The notes under the pieces: generated by a model | What the model was told of the DNA's origin: nothing | What the model saw: the letters and a program-made list of their open reading frames with translations, nothing else | Database searches by the model: none | Made by a program: the position numbers and the translations under genes | Part shown: positions 47,950-58,900 of the stretch, piece by piece | How positions within the stretch are numbered: position 1 is the first letter of the stretch | How the letters are laid out: every line of letters starts with the position of its first letter | NCBI RefSeq assembly: GCF_009727055.1 | Contig: NC_052352.1 | Span: 22,908,198-22,972,197, forward strand | Direction of reading: 5' to 3' | DNA length: 64,000 bases | Origin: Benincasa hispida | Lineage: Eukaryota; Streptophyta; Magnoliopsida; Cucurbitales; Cucurbitaceae

Positions 47950-48299
47950 AAAGAAACCCACGACAAAATCATATAGGCTGAGTGCAGAAAGTGGTATGGT
48001 GCAGGGGGAGTTGGGGAAAGGGTCGATAGGTGTGGGGGCCGCGTGGTGCTGGGCCAGAGTTGGAAGGCTCGAGGGGGTAGAAGTCAGACAGTGAGGAGGT
48101 TTCACAGGCTGGGCTTGGTGGAAGTGAGGGGAGATCGATGGGCACTCAAGTTCTTTGTGAGCGGGAGGAGCTGGTTTCTAAAACCGGTTTAGCTAGGAGG
48201 TTTGGTCCAAAGGTGGTTCGGTTGGAGGAGGGGTGTAGTTCTGGGGGTTTTGGTTCTGGCGTGAAAGGGGAAAATTCGTGAGCAAGCCTTTTTGGGTCT

Positions 48300-48970
48300 A
48301 AGTTGAGGGGTAATTTAGAGTTCATTCCTCCATCGATTGAAAATGATAAAGTTATTGTTGAACCTTATGAGGAAATTATTGATGAGGGTGTCTGTATGTG
48401 AGAAAAGTCTCTGGTTGGTCAGTTTGTGGATGCAAAGTTCTCGTATTCTGTTATTTGTCGTCTTATTCAGAGAATTTAGGGACGTGTAGAGATGCTAACT
48501 ATTACCTTGTTGGATAGCGGTTTGATTATTTTTAAATTTCGAAAGGTAGAGTCATGGGATTGGGTGCTGGAGAATGGTCCGTGGCACTTGGGTGGAAGTC
48601 CATTTTATTACGACAGTGGTCTCCAGGTATTATTCCTAAAACCTTTTTTTTTTATTCTGTTCCTATCTGGATTATACTGGAGCGTATTCCCCTAGAGTTG
48701 TGGACGGATAGGGGTTTAGCAGTGTTACTAGTGCCGTAGGTAAACTTGTCTCTTTTGATGTTGCAACAAGAGAGCGGCGACGGTTATGTATGTGAGGGTT
48801 TGTGTTTAGGTGGATAGTGATTCGTTAATGCCCCCTTTAATCACTATTAGAATGCAGGATCAAGAGTTTATTATTCCAGTTGTGTATGAGTGGAAACCTC
48901 GTAAGTGTTCTTGTTGTGGTTCTTTTGGACATACTGGGCAGTGTGTGAGCAACAAGGTGTAGAGAAGGGT
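48300..48970 (+). pseudogene. LINE ORF1-like region: DUF4283 and CCHC knuckle
   Basis: In shifting frames the sequence gives VGQFVDAKFSYSVICRLIQRI, LIIFKFRKVESWDWVLENGP, IPKTFFFYSVPIWIILERIP and LWTDRGLAVL. This is the pattern of the DUF4283 domain found in plant LINE ORFs. It ends in a zinc knuckle CSCCGSFGHTGQC near 48915-48955. A TAG at 48477 and a frame change near 48600 break it. The region probably bound the LINE RNA. Confidence 0.75.
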
Positions 48971-49429
48971 CGGGAGTTGTGTATTGTGGCAGTCAATGAG
49001 GGGTGTTTGGAGAAGAATGGGGGAATTGAGAGTGTGAGGAAGGGGTAGGACTTGGGTATGGGTGCGAGGGGAGCTGGCCCAGTGGATGAAATTAAGGATG
49101 CAGGGAGGGCTGAAGAGTTTACTATGGTTAGTCAGTGTAGGCATGATAGAGAAGGTATAGGGCATAGGGGTGGTAGTGGGTTACCGAGTACAACGCCCTT
49201 AAAGAGCAGAGTAGTTTATGGGTCCCCTGGAATAACAGGGTTTATAAAGCATATTGATGATCGTAATCAGTTTGATGTGTTGTATGATAAGGGGGGAGAC
49301 TCGTTGGCTTTGGCACTAGTACAAGCAGATCCTGATCCGTTGTTTGTTATGGATGGAATGTGCGGGAGTTTGGGCAGGTGGGAAGTGGTAGGTGTGATCT
49401 ATTGCAAAATTCATGATTTGGTGTTCCTA

Positions 49430-49964
49430 GAATGTTAGGGGGTTGAATGACCCTGTCAAGTATAGGGTGGTGGCAGACTTTCTAGCTTCCTCATCTGTTA
49501 CTTTCTGTTGTTTGCTTGAGACGAGGGTTCTTCATGAGAATTTTGGTATGGTGATGGATAGGTTTGGTGATGCTTGGAGTTGTGTGTGTAGCTATAGTGT
49601 GCAGGGGGTTGGGAGGATCTGGGTGATGTGGCGGAAGAGTGTCTATGATTTTTCCATTGATGTCAGTAGGGATCAATTCATTTCTGAAACCTTAGTGGAT
49701 ATTATATTTAGTGCTAGGGTATATATTGGTGTTGTATATGCTTCTAATCATGTGAGTGAGAGTAGGAACTTGTGGTCTCAGTTGATTGATGTGTGTGCCT
49801 CATTGCAGCTTCCTGGAGTTGTTTTGGGGGATTTTAATGCTATTCGTAGTAACTCGGAGGATTTTGGTGGTTGCCCTAGCTTGAGAAAGATGGAGGAGTT
49901 TGATGGGGTGTTATTGGAGGCGGACCTGGTTGAGTTGGGTGTGACAGGTAACTGGTTTACCTAG
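49430..49964 (+). pseudogene. LINE endonuclease domain (EEP family)
   Basis: The frame 49443-49964 begins LNDPVKYRVVADFLASSSVT and has the catalytic-type motifs CLLETRV (metal-binding Glu) and VLGDFNAIRS (Asp-Asn pair), with the spacing of apurinic-endonuclease-like LINE nucleases. The enzyme nicks target DNA to prime reverse transcription. The frame stays open for 173 codons and is lost afterwards. Confidence 0.8.
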
Positions 49965-50560
49965 ACTAGTAAACTTTAGGGGAATGTATTTTGCGCCGTT
50001 TGGATCGTTGTTTGTCCAATGAGGCGTGGAAGGTAGCGTTTTCGTATTCGGAGGTTAGAGTTGGTCAGTGGGGGATTTTTTATCAGAGTCTTCTTCTGGT
50101 TTCTACAGGGAAGACGAGGAGCAGGCCGCCCCCTACATTTTGTTATTTTTCTCATTGGGCGGAGGCAGAGGGTTTTCTTGATACTATCAGGTCCGTGTGG
50201 AGAAGGCCTGAGGATGTGTCTCCTATGGTTAGTTTTGTGCGTAATTTGAAGGTAGTGAAGAGGGTTTTTTCGTGCTTCGTTTGGTAGGCGTATCTCTGTA
50301 TTAGCTAGTGAGGTATGGGCAGCTAGGCAGTTATGGAGACTGCTCAAGCTGCAGTAGAAAGGAATCCTGATTCATAGTCGGTGTGTACGGAGGCAGCTCA
50401 GGCCACTGAGGTGTTCTAGTCAGTGGCGAGATTGGAGGAGGCGTCGTTCCGGCAGAAGGCTAGAGTCAGGTGGCTGGAGTTAGGCGATATGAACACAGCT
50501 TTTTTCCATCGCTGTGTTCGTTCTCGTCGCAGCTGTAGTGGTTTGTTTTGGGTAGTGGGG

Positions 50561-50598
50561 CTGTCTCTTATACACATCTAGATGTGTATAAGAGACAG
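50561..50598. other. head-to-head Tn5 mosaic ends: Nextera junction adapter contamination
   Basis: CTGTCTCTTATACACATCT (50561-50579) is followed at once by its reverse complement AGATGTGTATAAGAGACAG (50580-50598). Each is the 19-bp hyperactive Tn5 mosaic end used in Nextera libraries, and this fused form is the mate-pair circularisation junction. The perfect palindrome is not part of any LINE. An open frame starting at 50582 with MCIRDR is a known by-product of this adapter. Confidence 0.97.
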
Positions 50599-52760
50599 GT
50601 TATTTACAATCGTGGTTGTTGGGGGGATTCATCATACGGTGCATGATAGGGTGGCAAGGGTGACGATAGATTTCTTTCGAGGTTGCTTAGGGGCTCAGCA
50701 TGTGGGGTATAGGGATCTTACTGCCCAAATTGGGGATATTGTGCAGTTTAGCTGGCCCGAGAAGAGGGTGGAGGCCCTTGGTCGGCAGATGAGTCGGGAG
50801 GAGATTCAGAAGGCTTTATTTTCGATGAAGTCTGGGAAGGCTCCTGGGCCTGATGGGTTTTCAGTGGATTTTTATAGAGCTGCTTGAAGTATGGTTGGAG
50901 ATGATTTCTGTGACGTTGTGCTGAATTTTTTTGAGACATGTTACCTGCCTGGTGGAGTTAATTCTACTGCTATTACTCTCATCCCTAAGAGATGGGGAGC
51001 TGAACGTATGGAGTAATTTCATCATATTTCATGTTGCAATGTTATGTATAAGTGTATCTCGATGATCTTAGCTGAGAGATTGCAGTTGTGGTTGCCTGAT
51101 TTCATCAATGGTAATCATCTGCGTTTGTTCTGGATTGGTCGATTTTCGATAACATTTTATTGTGTCAGGAGCTTGTGGGGAACTACAAAGAGAGCAGAGG
51201 GAAGTCGCGTTGTGTGCTAAAGGTAGACCTTCAGAAGGCTTACGATTCGATGAATTGAGATTTCTATTTGGTGTGTTGTTGGCTATAGGTACGCCCTTTC
51301 AGTTTGTTAGTTGGGTAAGGGCTTGTGTTACTTCACCTAAGTTCTCTATGATGATTAATGGTTCCCTTGAAGAATTTTTTCTTGGTAGAAAGGGGTTGAG
51401 GCAGGGGGATCTGTTGTCTCCTTTTTTTGTTTGTGATGGTGATAGAGGTCTTATCTAGGTTGTTGAATAAACCTCATGTGTGGTTTAGGTTCCATGATCG
51501 GTGTGAGCATTTGAGCCTAACTCATTTTGTATTTGTAGACGATTTGATGATTTTCTGTGCAGCTGAGAGAGATTCTTTGGAGTTTGTAAGGCAAGTATTG
51601 ACAGAGTTTGTAAAGTTGTCTGGGTTAGTTACAAATGTTGGGAAGAGTTCCATGTTTGTTGCAGGTGTGGAGTCGGTGGAGGTGGAGGTACTAGCTGTAT
51701 ATATGGGTGTCTCTCTTGGTTCGTTGCCTTTTAGGTATCTGGGTTTACCTTTATTGGCTGGTCGGTTGAGGGTTGTGGATTGTGCACCTTTGATACAGAG
51801 GATTACAGCTCGTATTAGAAGTTGGGCAGTAAGGTCCCTCTCCTTTGCTGGGAGGTTGCAGCTTGTTAGGTTTGTTTTACAGTCCTTTCACATTTTTTGG
51901 TGTAGCATCTTCGTGTTGCCTATGTGTGCAACTCATGAGGTTGATCGTCTGTTACGTAGTTATTTATGGAAGGGTAGTGTGGTGAGTCGGGGTAGTGCAC
52001 AGGTGGCGTGGGATGAGGTGTGCTTGCCGTTGGAAGAGGGCGGGCTGGGTGTGAAGCATGTGGCCGCTTGGAACCAGGCTGCTATTATGAAGTTGCTCTG
52101 GCTTATCTTAATTAAGTCGAGCCACTTTGGGTGGCGTGGGTGGAGGCGTCTGTTTTGCGTGGGCAGTCGTTGTGGGCTGTTCGGAGTGAGGTTAGAAGGT
52201 CTTGGTGCTTAAGGGCTATCTTGCGAAGTAGAGATAGATTCAAACATCTAGTTCGCTTGATGATTGGCGATGGACGGTCTTGTTTTGTTTGGTGGGATCC
52301 TTGGCTGCTAGGGGGCATGATTTTGGAATCATATGGTTTTACGGTGATTTATGATGCAATGAGTAGTTTGGACGCGCGGTTGTCGGAGTTCATGGATGGT
52401 GAAGGAGGTTGGAGGTGGTCTACAGTGTCTTGGGAGCTGCTTAAGATCTGGGGTTTTATCCAGGCAGTGAGGCCTAGGGTGAGGGGAGAGGATTATTAGG
52501 ATTAGGTGTCGGATGCTAATGGTCGATTTTCTATCACTAGTACTTGGGAGAGTATACGTCCTCGTCGCCCTAGGATGTCGTGGCCTGGTATTTTGTGGGC
52601 GGGGGTGGTATTCCGCGTCACTCCTTTTGTGCGTGGTTAGTAGTGAGGGACAGGTTGAGTACGCGGGATTGGCTGAGGAGTTGGGGTATGTTGTCAGAGG
52701 GGGGTGTCTTCTGTGTGGGGGAGATGTGGAGTCGCGGGATCATTTATTTTTTTAGTATGG
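50599..52760 (+). pseudogene. LINE reverse transcriptase and C-terminal zinc region (broken)
   Basis: Blocks in order: MKSGKAPGPDGFSVDFYRAA (50800-50884, then TGA at 50885), ITLIPKRWGA, AYDSMN (near 51240), GLRQGDLLSPF (51390-51425), then FVFVDDLMIFCAAE (51525-51567), the RT catalytic box as FVDD. Next come FRYLGLPLLAGRL and WAVRSLSFAGRLQLV (51730-51890), typical of plant LINEs. A zf-RVT-like segment near 52600-52755 reads LLCGGDVESRDHLFF. At least three frame changes occur. Start and order are certain, function is lost. Confidence 0.85.
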
Positions 52761-53049
52761 TTTTAGGAAGAGGTGTGGTCTAGTGTGTTGCGTCAGTTGG
52801 GTTCGATGCATTGGGTGACTGGTTGGGATGTAGAGTTGAGTTTGGTTGTGTCGAGTGGGGTCGGGTAAGGGGGTGCGTAGTAAGTTGTTCCGTGTTTTCT
52901 GGTGTGCTTCCATATATTACATCTGGCAGGAGCGTAATCGACGGCTATATGGAGGTCGACTGAGGTTGGTGTCTGCTCTGGTTCACCTTATGGTCTCTAC
53001 GGTTCGTGCTCGAGCTACTTCCTGGCGGGTTGACCTTCTTGGTCTTATC

Positions 53050-53290
53050 TAGTATGTGTATGGATTTTTTTCCTTTTTGAATTTCACGTTGTTCTCTGTT
53101 TTGCTGTAGCCCCTAGTTTGTGGGGTTTTGGGTTCTTTTCTCTGTCTTTCACCTTGGGTTCTTATCCTGTTGGCTTTGTTTTGGTTTTGTTGCTCTATCT
53201 TTGCTTGTGCTTTGTTGCTTTGATGCCTTGATCCTGGGTTGTGAGATCCCCTTTGTTGTTGTATAATAATATCACATATTCTAAAAAAAA
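53050..53290 (+). other. LINE 3' untranslated end with poly(A)
   Basis: The stretch is T- and G-rich (GTTTTGGTTTTGTTGC-like), then TTGTTGTATAATAATATCAC and an A8 run at 53283-53290. This is the usual 3' signature of plant L1 elements. The frame on the minus strand (53049-53294) is not a gene. Confidence 0.7.
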
Positions 53291-53574
53291 TCACATTATT
53301 TCAAAGGGCCCTTTCATGGATGGGTCTTCAAAACTTTGTCTTTCACAATAAAACGAGAAGCGTTTAAAACATATTTAAATAAATAATAATAAAGGGTTTT
53401 CTTTTTTCTTTTCTAGATATATATTTCAAATTTTAAGGTATGTTACATGCTATTCTTTATGTTTAGTATTTGAAAATTAAAGGAGCAATGGTAAATATAA
53501 CAATAAAGATTAAAATATCAATAGATATATTATAATGCAGAAAAATTGCAAAACAAAATTTAAATTCAATTATT

Positions 53575-53710
53575 AGAGTCTATTAATGATAGATTATATC
53601 GTTAATATGAGTCTATCAGTGATAGAGTTTATTATTAATAGAGTCTATTAGCGATAAAGTCTACATTAGTAGAAATCTATCAACAATAAAGTCTATCACG
53701 GATAGATTTT
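53575..53710. repeat. array of short palindromic TCTATCA/TGATAGA repeats
   Basis: GAGTCTATTAATGATAGA, GAGTCTATCAGTGATAGA, GAGTCTATTAGCGATAAA, AAATCTATCAACAATAAA and AGTCTATCACGGATAGA follow one another at about 27-30 bp spacing. Each can fold on itself. No function is known to me. Confidence 0.75.
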
Positions 53711-54110
53711 GCTATATTTGCAATTTCTTAAAAATGTTGGTATACACTTAATTATGAGTCCTAAAAGTGCTACCCATCACGATTATCGAAAATTAACCCT
53801 ATAAGTACAACTTCTACAATTTCACCCTTGAAAAGTTTTGTTATATTGTCTATAATTTTTTTTTTAACCAAAATCGTTGGTTTTAAATAACAGAATAAAT
53901 AAAAAAAAATTAGAAATTGAAGACTAAATTGATATGTGAAACTTATGTTAATTATTGTTAAGCTAAACTCAAAAAATTTTCGACTTTAAAATGTGTAAAT
54001 ATTTATTTTTTTTTTAAAAAAAAATAAATATTTATGATTTTTCAATGACAGTAATTTTTACATGACATGAAGGGCATTACGGTAACTTAGCCCCATTCAC
54101 GTTTTTTCTT
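53711..54110. other. AT-rich upstream region of the PB1 gene
   Basis: No gene is seen. A run of T followed by A near 54005-54030 is a weak foldback. This may be distal promoter. Confidence 0.4.
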
Positions 54111-54170
54111 GTTGCCAAATCAGAAATAAGCAAAAACCTTGCTGTCAGACTACTTTAACACTGAATAATG

Positions 54171-54207
54171 GGTCCCACACTTATACTCACACAACTTCTA
54201 ATGGGCC
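54171..54207 (+). promoter_or_regulatory. TCP / site II-type promoter motifs
   Basis: GGTCCCAC at 54171-54178 fits the class I TCP consensus GGNCCCAC, and TGGGCC at 54202-54207 fits the site II core TGGGCY. Both lie about 240-275 bp before the PB1 start codon. TCP factors act on such sites in growth-related genes. Motif match only. Confidence 0.45.
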
Positions 54208-54239
54208 CCGCATAGCCGCAACTCTTGGGTCCACACAAC

Positions 54240-54446
54240 CCTCTCTCCGGCTCTTCTTTCTTCTTCCTCCTCCTCTCTCCGCCGTAACTAAAAATTTCCA
54301 GTTTCAGGTTTTGGTTTCCCGCCCCCCCCCCAACAAAAAAAATCTCTCATTATCATCAATGGCTACCAAACCCTAAAACTCGCATCCTTCTTCTTCTTCT
54401 TCTTCCTCAATTTCTCCGTTCAAACTCTCTTCAATTCCTTCCTCCA
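54240..54446 (+). promoter_or_regulatory. C/T-rich 5' leader of the PB1 gene with telo-box
   Basis: Pyrimidine stretches (CTCTCTCCGG, TTCTTCTTCTTCTTCTTCC) typify plant 5' leaders. AAACCCTAA at 54368-54376 matches the telo-box, which with site II motifs marks many growth-related plant promoters. No clear TATA box is visible, so the transcription start is not fixed. A C9-10 run lies at about 54322-54331. Confidence 0.55.
54359..54376 (+). CDS. five-codon upstream ORF in the PB1 leader
   Basis: ATG GCT ACC AAA CCC TAA encodes MATKP and stops 70 bases before the main start. Its ATG has G at +4 and its stop overlaps the telo-box sequence. If the transcript begins upstream of it, it could lower translation of the main frame or need reinitiation. 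Whether it is in the transcript is unknown. Confidence 0.4.
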   Translation: MATKP

Positions 54447-55853
54447 ATGGATAACTATTCCTATTCCTCCTATGCCGAATCTCGCGACTCCTCTCCTCGT
54501 TCCTGCGAAAACCCTTCTTGGGACGACCCTTCTTCCAACCTAAACCCTACCAACAACTACAAAGTCAAATTCATGTGTAGCTACGGCGGTAAGATACAGC
54601 CCAGAGCCCACGACAACCAACTCACATACACCGGCGGCGACACCAAGATTCTCGCCGTCGATCGTACTATCACTTTCTCTGCTCTTTCTTCCAGGTTATC
54701 TTCTCTCTGCGATGTTACTGTTTGTTTTAAGTACCAACTCCCTGGCGAAGATCTCGATGCTTTGATTTCTGTTACCAACGATGAGGATCTTGAGCACATG
54801 ATGTTGGAGTATGACCGTTTGATTCGTATCTCGAAGCCTGCGAGGTTGAGGCTTTTTCTCTTCCCTCTAAATCCACCTGTCCCGACGATTCTTGCCTCCC
54901 GGGACTCCAAATCGGACAGACAATGGTTCGTCGATGCTTTGAATTCTGTGCGGATTCAGCCTCTGGAAGATTCCTCGCCGCCTGTTGATACTCCTGGATC
55001 TGCCTCGAATCCTGATTTCTTGTTTGGATTTGATAAAGGCTACCATCCGTCTTCCATTCCTTGTTCTAACTTGACGGATCTACACGCCGTACATACCGTG
55101 TCGAATACGGCGGTGAAGGACGTTGCCGCCGGTTCTGATTGTGGATCTGAAGATCGTCATTTAGTCGGAGAACCTGTTGTTTCTCCGTCGGAATTTCAGA
55201 GGCAGATTCAGGACTTGCAGAGATTGCAAGTGATGACTACTGAGAGAAGCAGCGACGAGACTAACTCCAAGACTTCTGCAAGTGATTCTCAACCATCAAA
55301 AGTTGCAGAGAAAATCTCTCCAGCTCCACCACCGGCGGCAGTTCCTGTTCCTGTACCATTGGCAGTCCCTACGGCGTACTTCCCCGAGAGGCAGATGATC
55401 TCCAGTGGTTATACAGTGGCTGCTTCAGCCAATGGTCCGGCCACCGACCAGTCAATATATCTAATTCCGACTGCAGGGGGTTTATTTCAAGCTCAAACGC
55501 TTAGACCCATCAACGGACCAGTTGGGCACCAGCCTTATTACGGAATGCATGCATACCGCGAACCCCAGGTTCACAGTTCGGTGGCACCACAGGCCTCTCT
55601 TCAGCAACCAAATGTCGGGGTTTACACTACTGAGGGGATTCAAATGATGCAGCCAAAAGTTACTGTAAATGAGGCTGGCTACACTCAGGTTGCGTATGAC
55701 AACATCGGCAGACAAGTTTACTTTACCACCGCGCCGCCGTATCAGACCATGGCTCCGGTCGCGGTTGATCATGGGAGACCTAGTGGCGGTGGTATAAGCT
55801 CCTATAATACGGAGGGTAATGTGATTAATGCTCACAAAGCCTCTGGTTTGTGA
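54447..55853 (+). CDS. PB1-domain (octicosapeptide/Phox/Bem1p) protein
   Basis: A single 468-residue frame, ATG to TGA, is the only intact cellular-looking gene here. Residues about 38-140 form a PB1 domain: YKVKFMCSYGGKI with the basic Lys near the first strand, and YQLPGEDLDALISV followed by TNDEDLEHM, the acidic OPCA motif. Both faces are therefore present, allowing PB1-PB1 pairing. After it come Ser-rich stretches, a Pro/Val run at about 290-310 (PAPPPAAVPVPVPLAVP) and a Tyr/Gln-rich tail, probably disordered. Plants have a family of such proteins with N-terminal PB1 and low-complexity tails; a few, kinases aside, are of unknown role. Coding GC is well above its flanks. AATAAA words follow at about 55857-55915. 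Confidence 0.93.
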   Translation: MDNYSYSSYAESRDSSPRSCENPSWDDPSSNLNPTNNYKVKFMCSYGGKIQPRAHDNQLTYTGGDTKILAVDRTITFSALSSRLSSLCDVTVCFKYQLPGEDLDALISVTNDEDLEHMMLEYDRLIRISKPARLRLFLFPLNPPVPTILASRDSKSDRQWFVDALNSVRIQPLEDSSPPVDTPGSASNPDFLFGFDKGYHPSSIPCSNLTDLHAVHTVSNTAVKDVAAGSDCGSEDRHLVGEPVVSPSEFQRQIQDLQRLQVMTTERSSDETNSKTSASDSQPSKVAEKISPAPPPAAVPVPVPLAVPTAYFPERQMISSGYTVAASANGPATDQSIYLIPTAGGLFQAQTLRPINGPVGHQPYYGMHAYREPQVHSSVAPQASLQQPNVGVYTTEGIQMMQPKVTVNEAGYTQVAYDNIGRQVYFTTAPPYQTMAPVAVDHGRPSGGGISSYNTEGNVINAHKASGL

Positions 55854-55920
55854 TTAGAAATAAACTTGCATATGTTAGTGAATAAATCATTTTTCATTGT
55901 CATTAGTATAATAAACAAAG
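55854..55920 (+). terminator. polyadenylation-signal-like words after the PB1 gene
   Basis: AAATAAAC at about 55858, GAATAAATC at about 55880 and AATAAACAAAG at about 55911 follow the stop codon within 70 bases. They are candidate near-upstream elements for 3' end formation. The real cleavage site cannot be told from sequence alone. Confidence 0.4.
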
Positions 55921-58900
55921 TTGTGGGTCGATTGATCATATAGGTGTAGATGAATTTGTATTGTTATTGTTTGATGTCTATATTGAAAGGAGAATGAAGG
56001 GATTTGTTTTTCTTTTGGTTTTTAATCTAACATTGGAATTGGTTTTGTGTTCCTCTGATTGGTTTTGTTTGGTAGACATTGTTTTTGATGACCTAACAAG
56101 CCACACTTTCTTCTTGCTGTTCATTCCTTTTTCCACTTTTGAATAGTGCCATCTTTTTTTGGGTCCTTTCACCCACCCCAAATGAAATCTGACATTGACA
56201 AACAGTGTTTATAAGCCCACATCTTCATTTTCTATATAGAAAGCTATGCAGATGCCCCCTTTACTCCAATTGTTGAAATATCAGAAATTTCATATTCCAT
56301 TTGTTTCTTCAAAAGTATCCACCACAAACTTTCTTTTGTTTCGTAATCTTTCTGTGTTTTGAGTAAGTTTTGCAGAGAAATCAAGGAAGATTATGGTCAG
56401 TGTTATGAACAAAAACTGGTTGAGTTGGTGGAGCACATGGAAAGGATAACTTGCTGTCATTATATACATAGGTATGGTTTTGAATATTTTAAGAAAGACT
56501 GATGATTGGATGGGATTGAATTTAGATGACATGTCAGCAATTAAATTCTAATAGTAGAGTAATAGAGAATAGAATCATGCAAGATGCAAACTGCTTTCTT
56601 TATGTAGTGGGAAAATCTGTGCATCTGTTGAGAATCCAGATTAATAATCAACAGATTTGATTAAAACAGTTTTTTTCCCCCTTCTTTTTTGGGTAATATG
56701 CATAAAGAATAGGAAAGAGGATTGGTTTCTGAATTTGCAATTAATTAGTGGGGTTGAATTGTTTGTTCAATAGAGAATCATTTAGGCCCAGTCCACCCAC
56801 TGCTTTTAAAACTATGTCAGACTGGGTCTTTACCATCAATTCTATGAGAAAAATATTTAGGTGCATTTGGTGGAGTACATTCCACTAAATTGGTCTATTA
56901 TGATTTAATACCTAGCTATTCTTGTTTATCTTTTAAAATATTTTAATTATATTTTGTATGATTGATAGGAAATGGAAGCATAGAGATTGGTGTATCTACC
57001 AAAGTATTATCCAATCTAAATATGCGAAATGTATCTTTACACATTTCATTAATGTCTGATTATTATTTAACACTGACAAATTCTTTTAATCCCCTTTTTT
57101 TCAAAAGATATTTTATTTGTTTTTGTGGGATAAGACTGAATATATATATTGAAATGTAGTGAATTATTGCTTATGATTAATTCAATCCACTGGACCATGC
57201 CCCTTCTGCTACAGTGTAGGTGGCAGCTTCATCTGGATGCTTCGCAATTTCAAGTTTTTTATTTATTTTTTATTTTTTAAACTTTAACCTGCTCGTTTGG
57301 CACGCAGATCTGTGTTGTATTATTTAGATTCTAGAGTGGTAAAACGAACCTATATTTTGTATTTATGTATTTACGTTAAGTTAATGAAATATTCCTCAAT
57401 TTTGGGTTTATTTTATGTCAAAAGATATCATTACAATTATTTTTTTAAAATGAACTTCTACATTTAATTTACGTGAATTATATTAAAATATATATATATA
57501 TATTCTTGGGGTTCTTTCTTTTCTTTGATATTTCGTATAAGTATTATTTATTTATAACCTAAACTTAAATGGATGAGTCACCGAAAAATTAAGGCTATGA
57601 ATTAGAGATTCATCTCTAATCATTCGTGTCATTCTCAATTTTGTCTTTAATTTTCAAATTCTCAAATTTACCCTTTTATCTATAAAAGATTCTCAATCTT
57701 TTGCAGTCATTTTGTAGGAAATTTGACAACAAAAGTTGATACAATATTAGGTTATCGTCTCATTAACATATTTGAATATCAATATAACCATAATTAAGTA
57801 GATAAATGCACTAACTATCATGCTTAAGATTGATATTTTGATTCTCAATCTTATTATTACTGGATTATAATTACATTTAAATATGTAGATATATCCTTGA
57901 ATTAAAGACTAATGCTACATTTGAGATTGTTGTAGCTTTTAAAATAATTGTTGGTAGATGTGTTTTTAGAAGAATCAATTGCAAAAAGAAATAAAATGGT
58001 GTTTGGTAAATTTTAATTTTAAATTAGAAAAACCAGTCACGGTGTTTAGTAAATTAACAAACTAGGCTTATTATTTCAATTATTTTATATGGATAATTTA
58101 ATTATAATTTATTTCAAATTGTATATGATTTAAATTTTAACTAATTTTATTTAATTTCAATTATCTAATAGAAATTTTAAAAAATATTTCTTATAAAAAA
58201 CGAATCCAATAAAATTTAAAAATGTATATGAAAAAAATATATTATTATGAAAGAATATTATCATCATATATTTATTTAAATTTGTAAGAAATTAGCAAAT
58301 TTTTAGAGAATTAAATCTAAAAGCTAGTATGTATGAGTTTATAGTTAAAATTAAAAAGTGATTCGCAGTTAAGATTTTCCCATACTTACTTTTAAGTGTG
58401 TCAAACACAATTTCGAATGGGATGTAAGTTAATAAAACAACAATTTAATGATATTTTGTTTACCAAATAACTCTAATGGAAGATTGTCAATAAATTATCA
58501 GTAAAAGTGGGATTTTAAATGATCGAAGGCCAAATTGAATCTTTCATTTTTAAAAAAGTAGACCACTTTTATATACGTAGCCAAAATTTAAATCTAAAAG
58601 ATTCTCTTTAAATAAGTCAAATTCTTTTTTTGATAATGCTTAATACGAACAAGAATAAAAATAATACAACATTAAGTCATCGACATGTCAAACCTGATGT
58701 CTCGGTTATGTTCAATTGATTTGATTTTGATTTTTTTTTTGTCCCATAGATAAATTGAGATTGGCCCTAATTTAGGGGATAAGAATTTGATTTTGATCAC
58801 TTTGAAGTTTCTTCTTGCTTTCTATATGTCAAACTGCTTTGTTGGATCATTTATTGATTATTTTAAGAACCCAAAATCATATTGAGTACTCAAGAAGGAA

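Larger units (their letters stand above)
47950..53290 (+). mobile_element. degenerate L1-type LINE (non-LTR retrotransposon)
   Basis: The order is DUF4283/zinc-knuckle ORF1-like region, endonuclease, reverse transcriptase, zinc-binding C-terminus, then a T-rich 3' region ending in an A run at 53283-53290. This is the arrangement of plant L1 elements. The block is clearly richer in G than its surroundings. Many frameshifts and stops show it is dead. A sequencing adapter sits in it at 50561-50598, so the assembled sequence near there is unreliable. The 5' limit is a guess and I did not find a target duplication. Confidence 0.85.

Noticed and set aside
50582..50887. 101-codon frame starting MCIRDR
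   Set aside because: The start lies in the Nextera adapter. Only the later part is real LINE RT sequence.
54581..54910. Antisense frames within the PB1 gene (also 55482-55835)
   Set aside because: They are shadows of the coding frame, caused by its higher GC and codon use.
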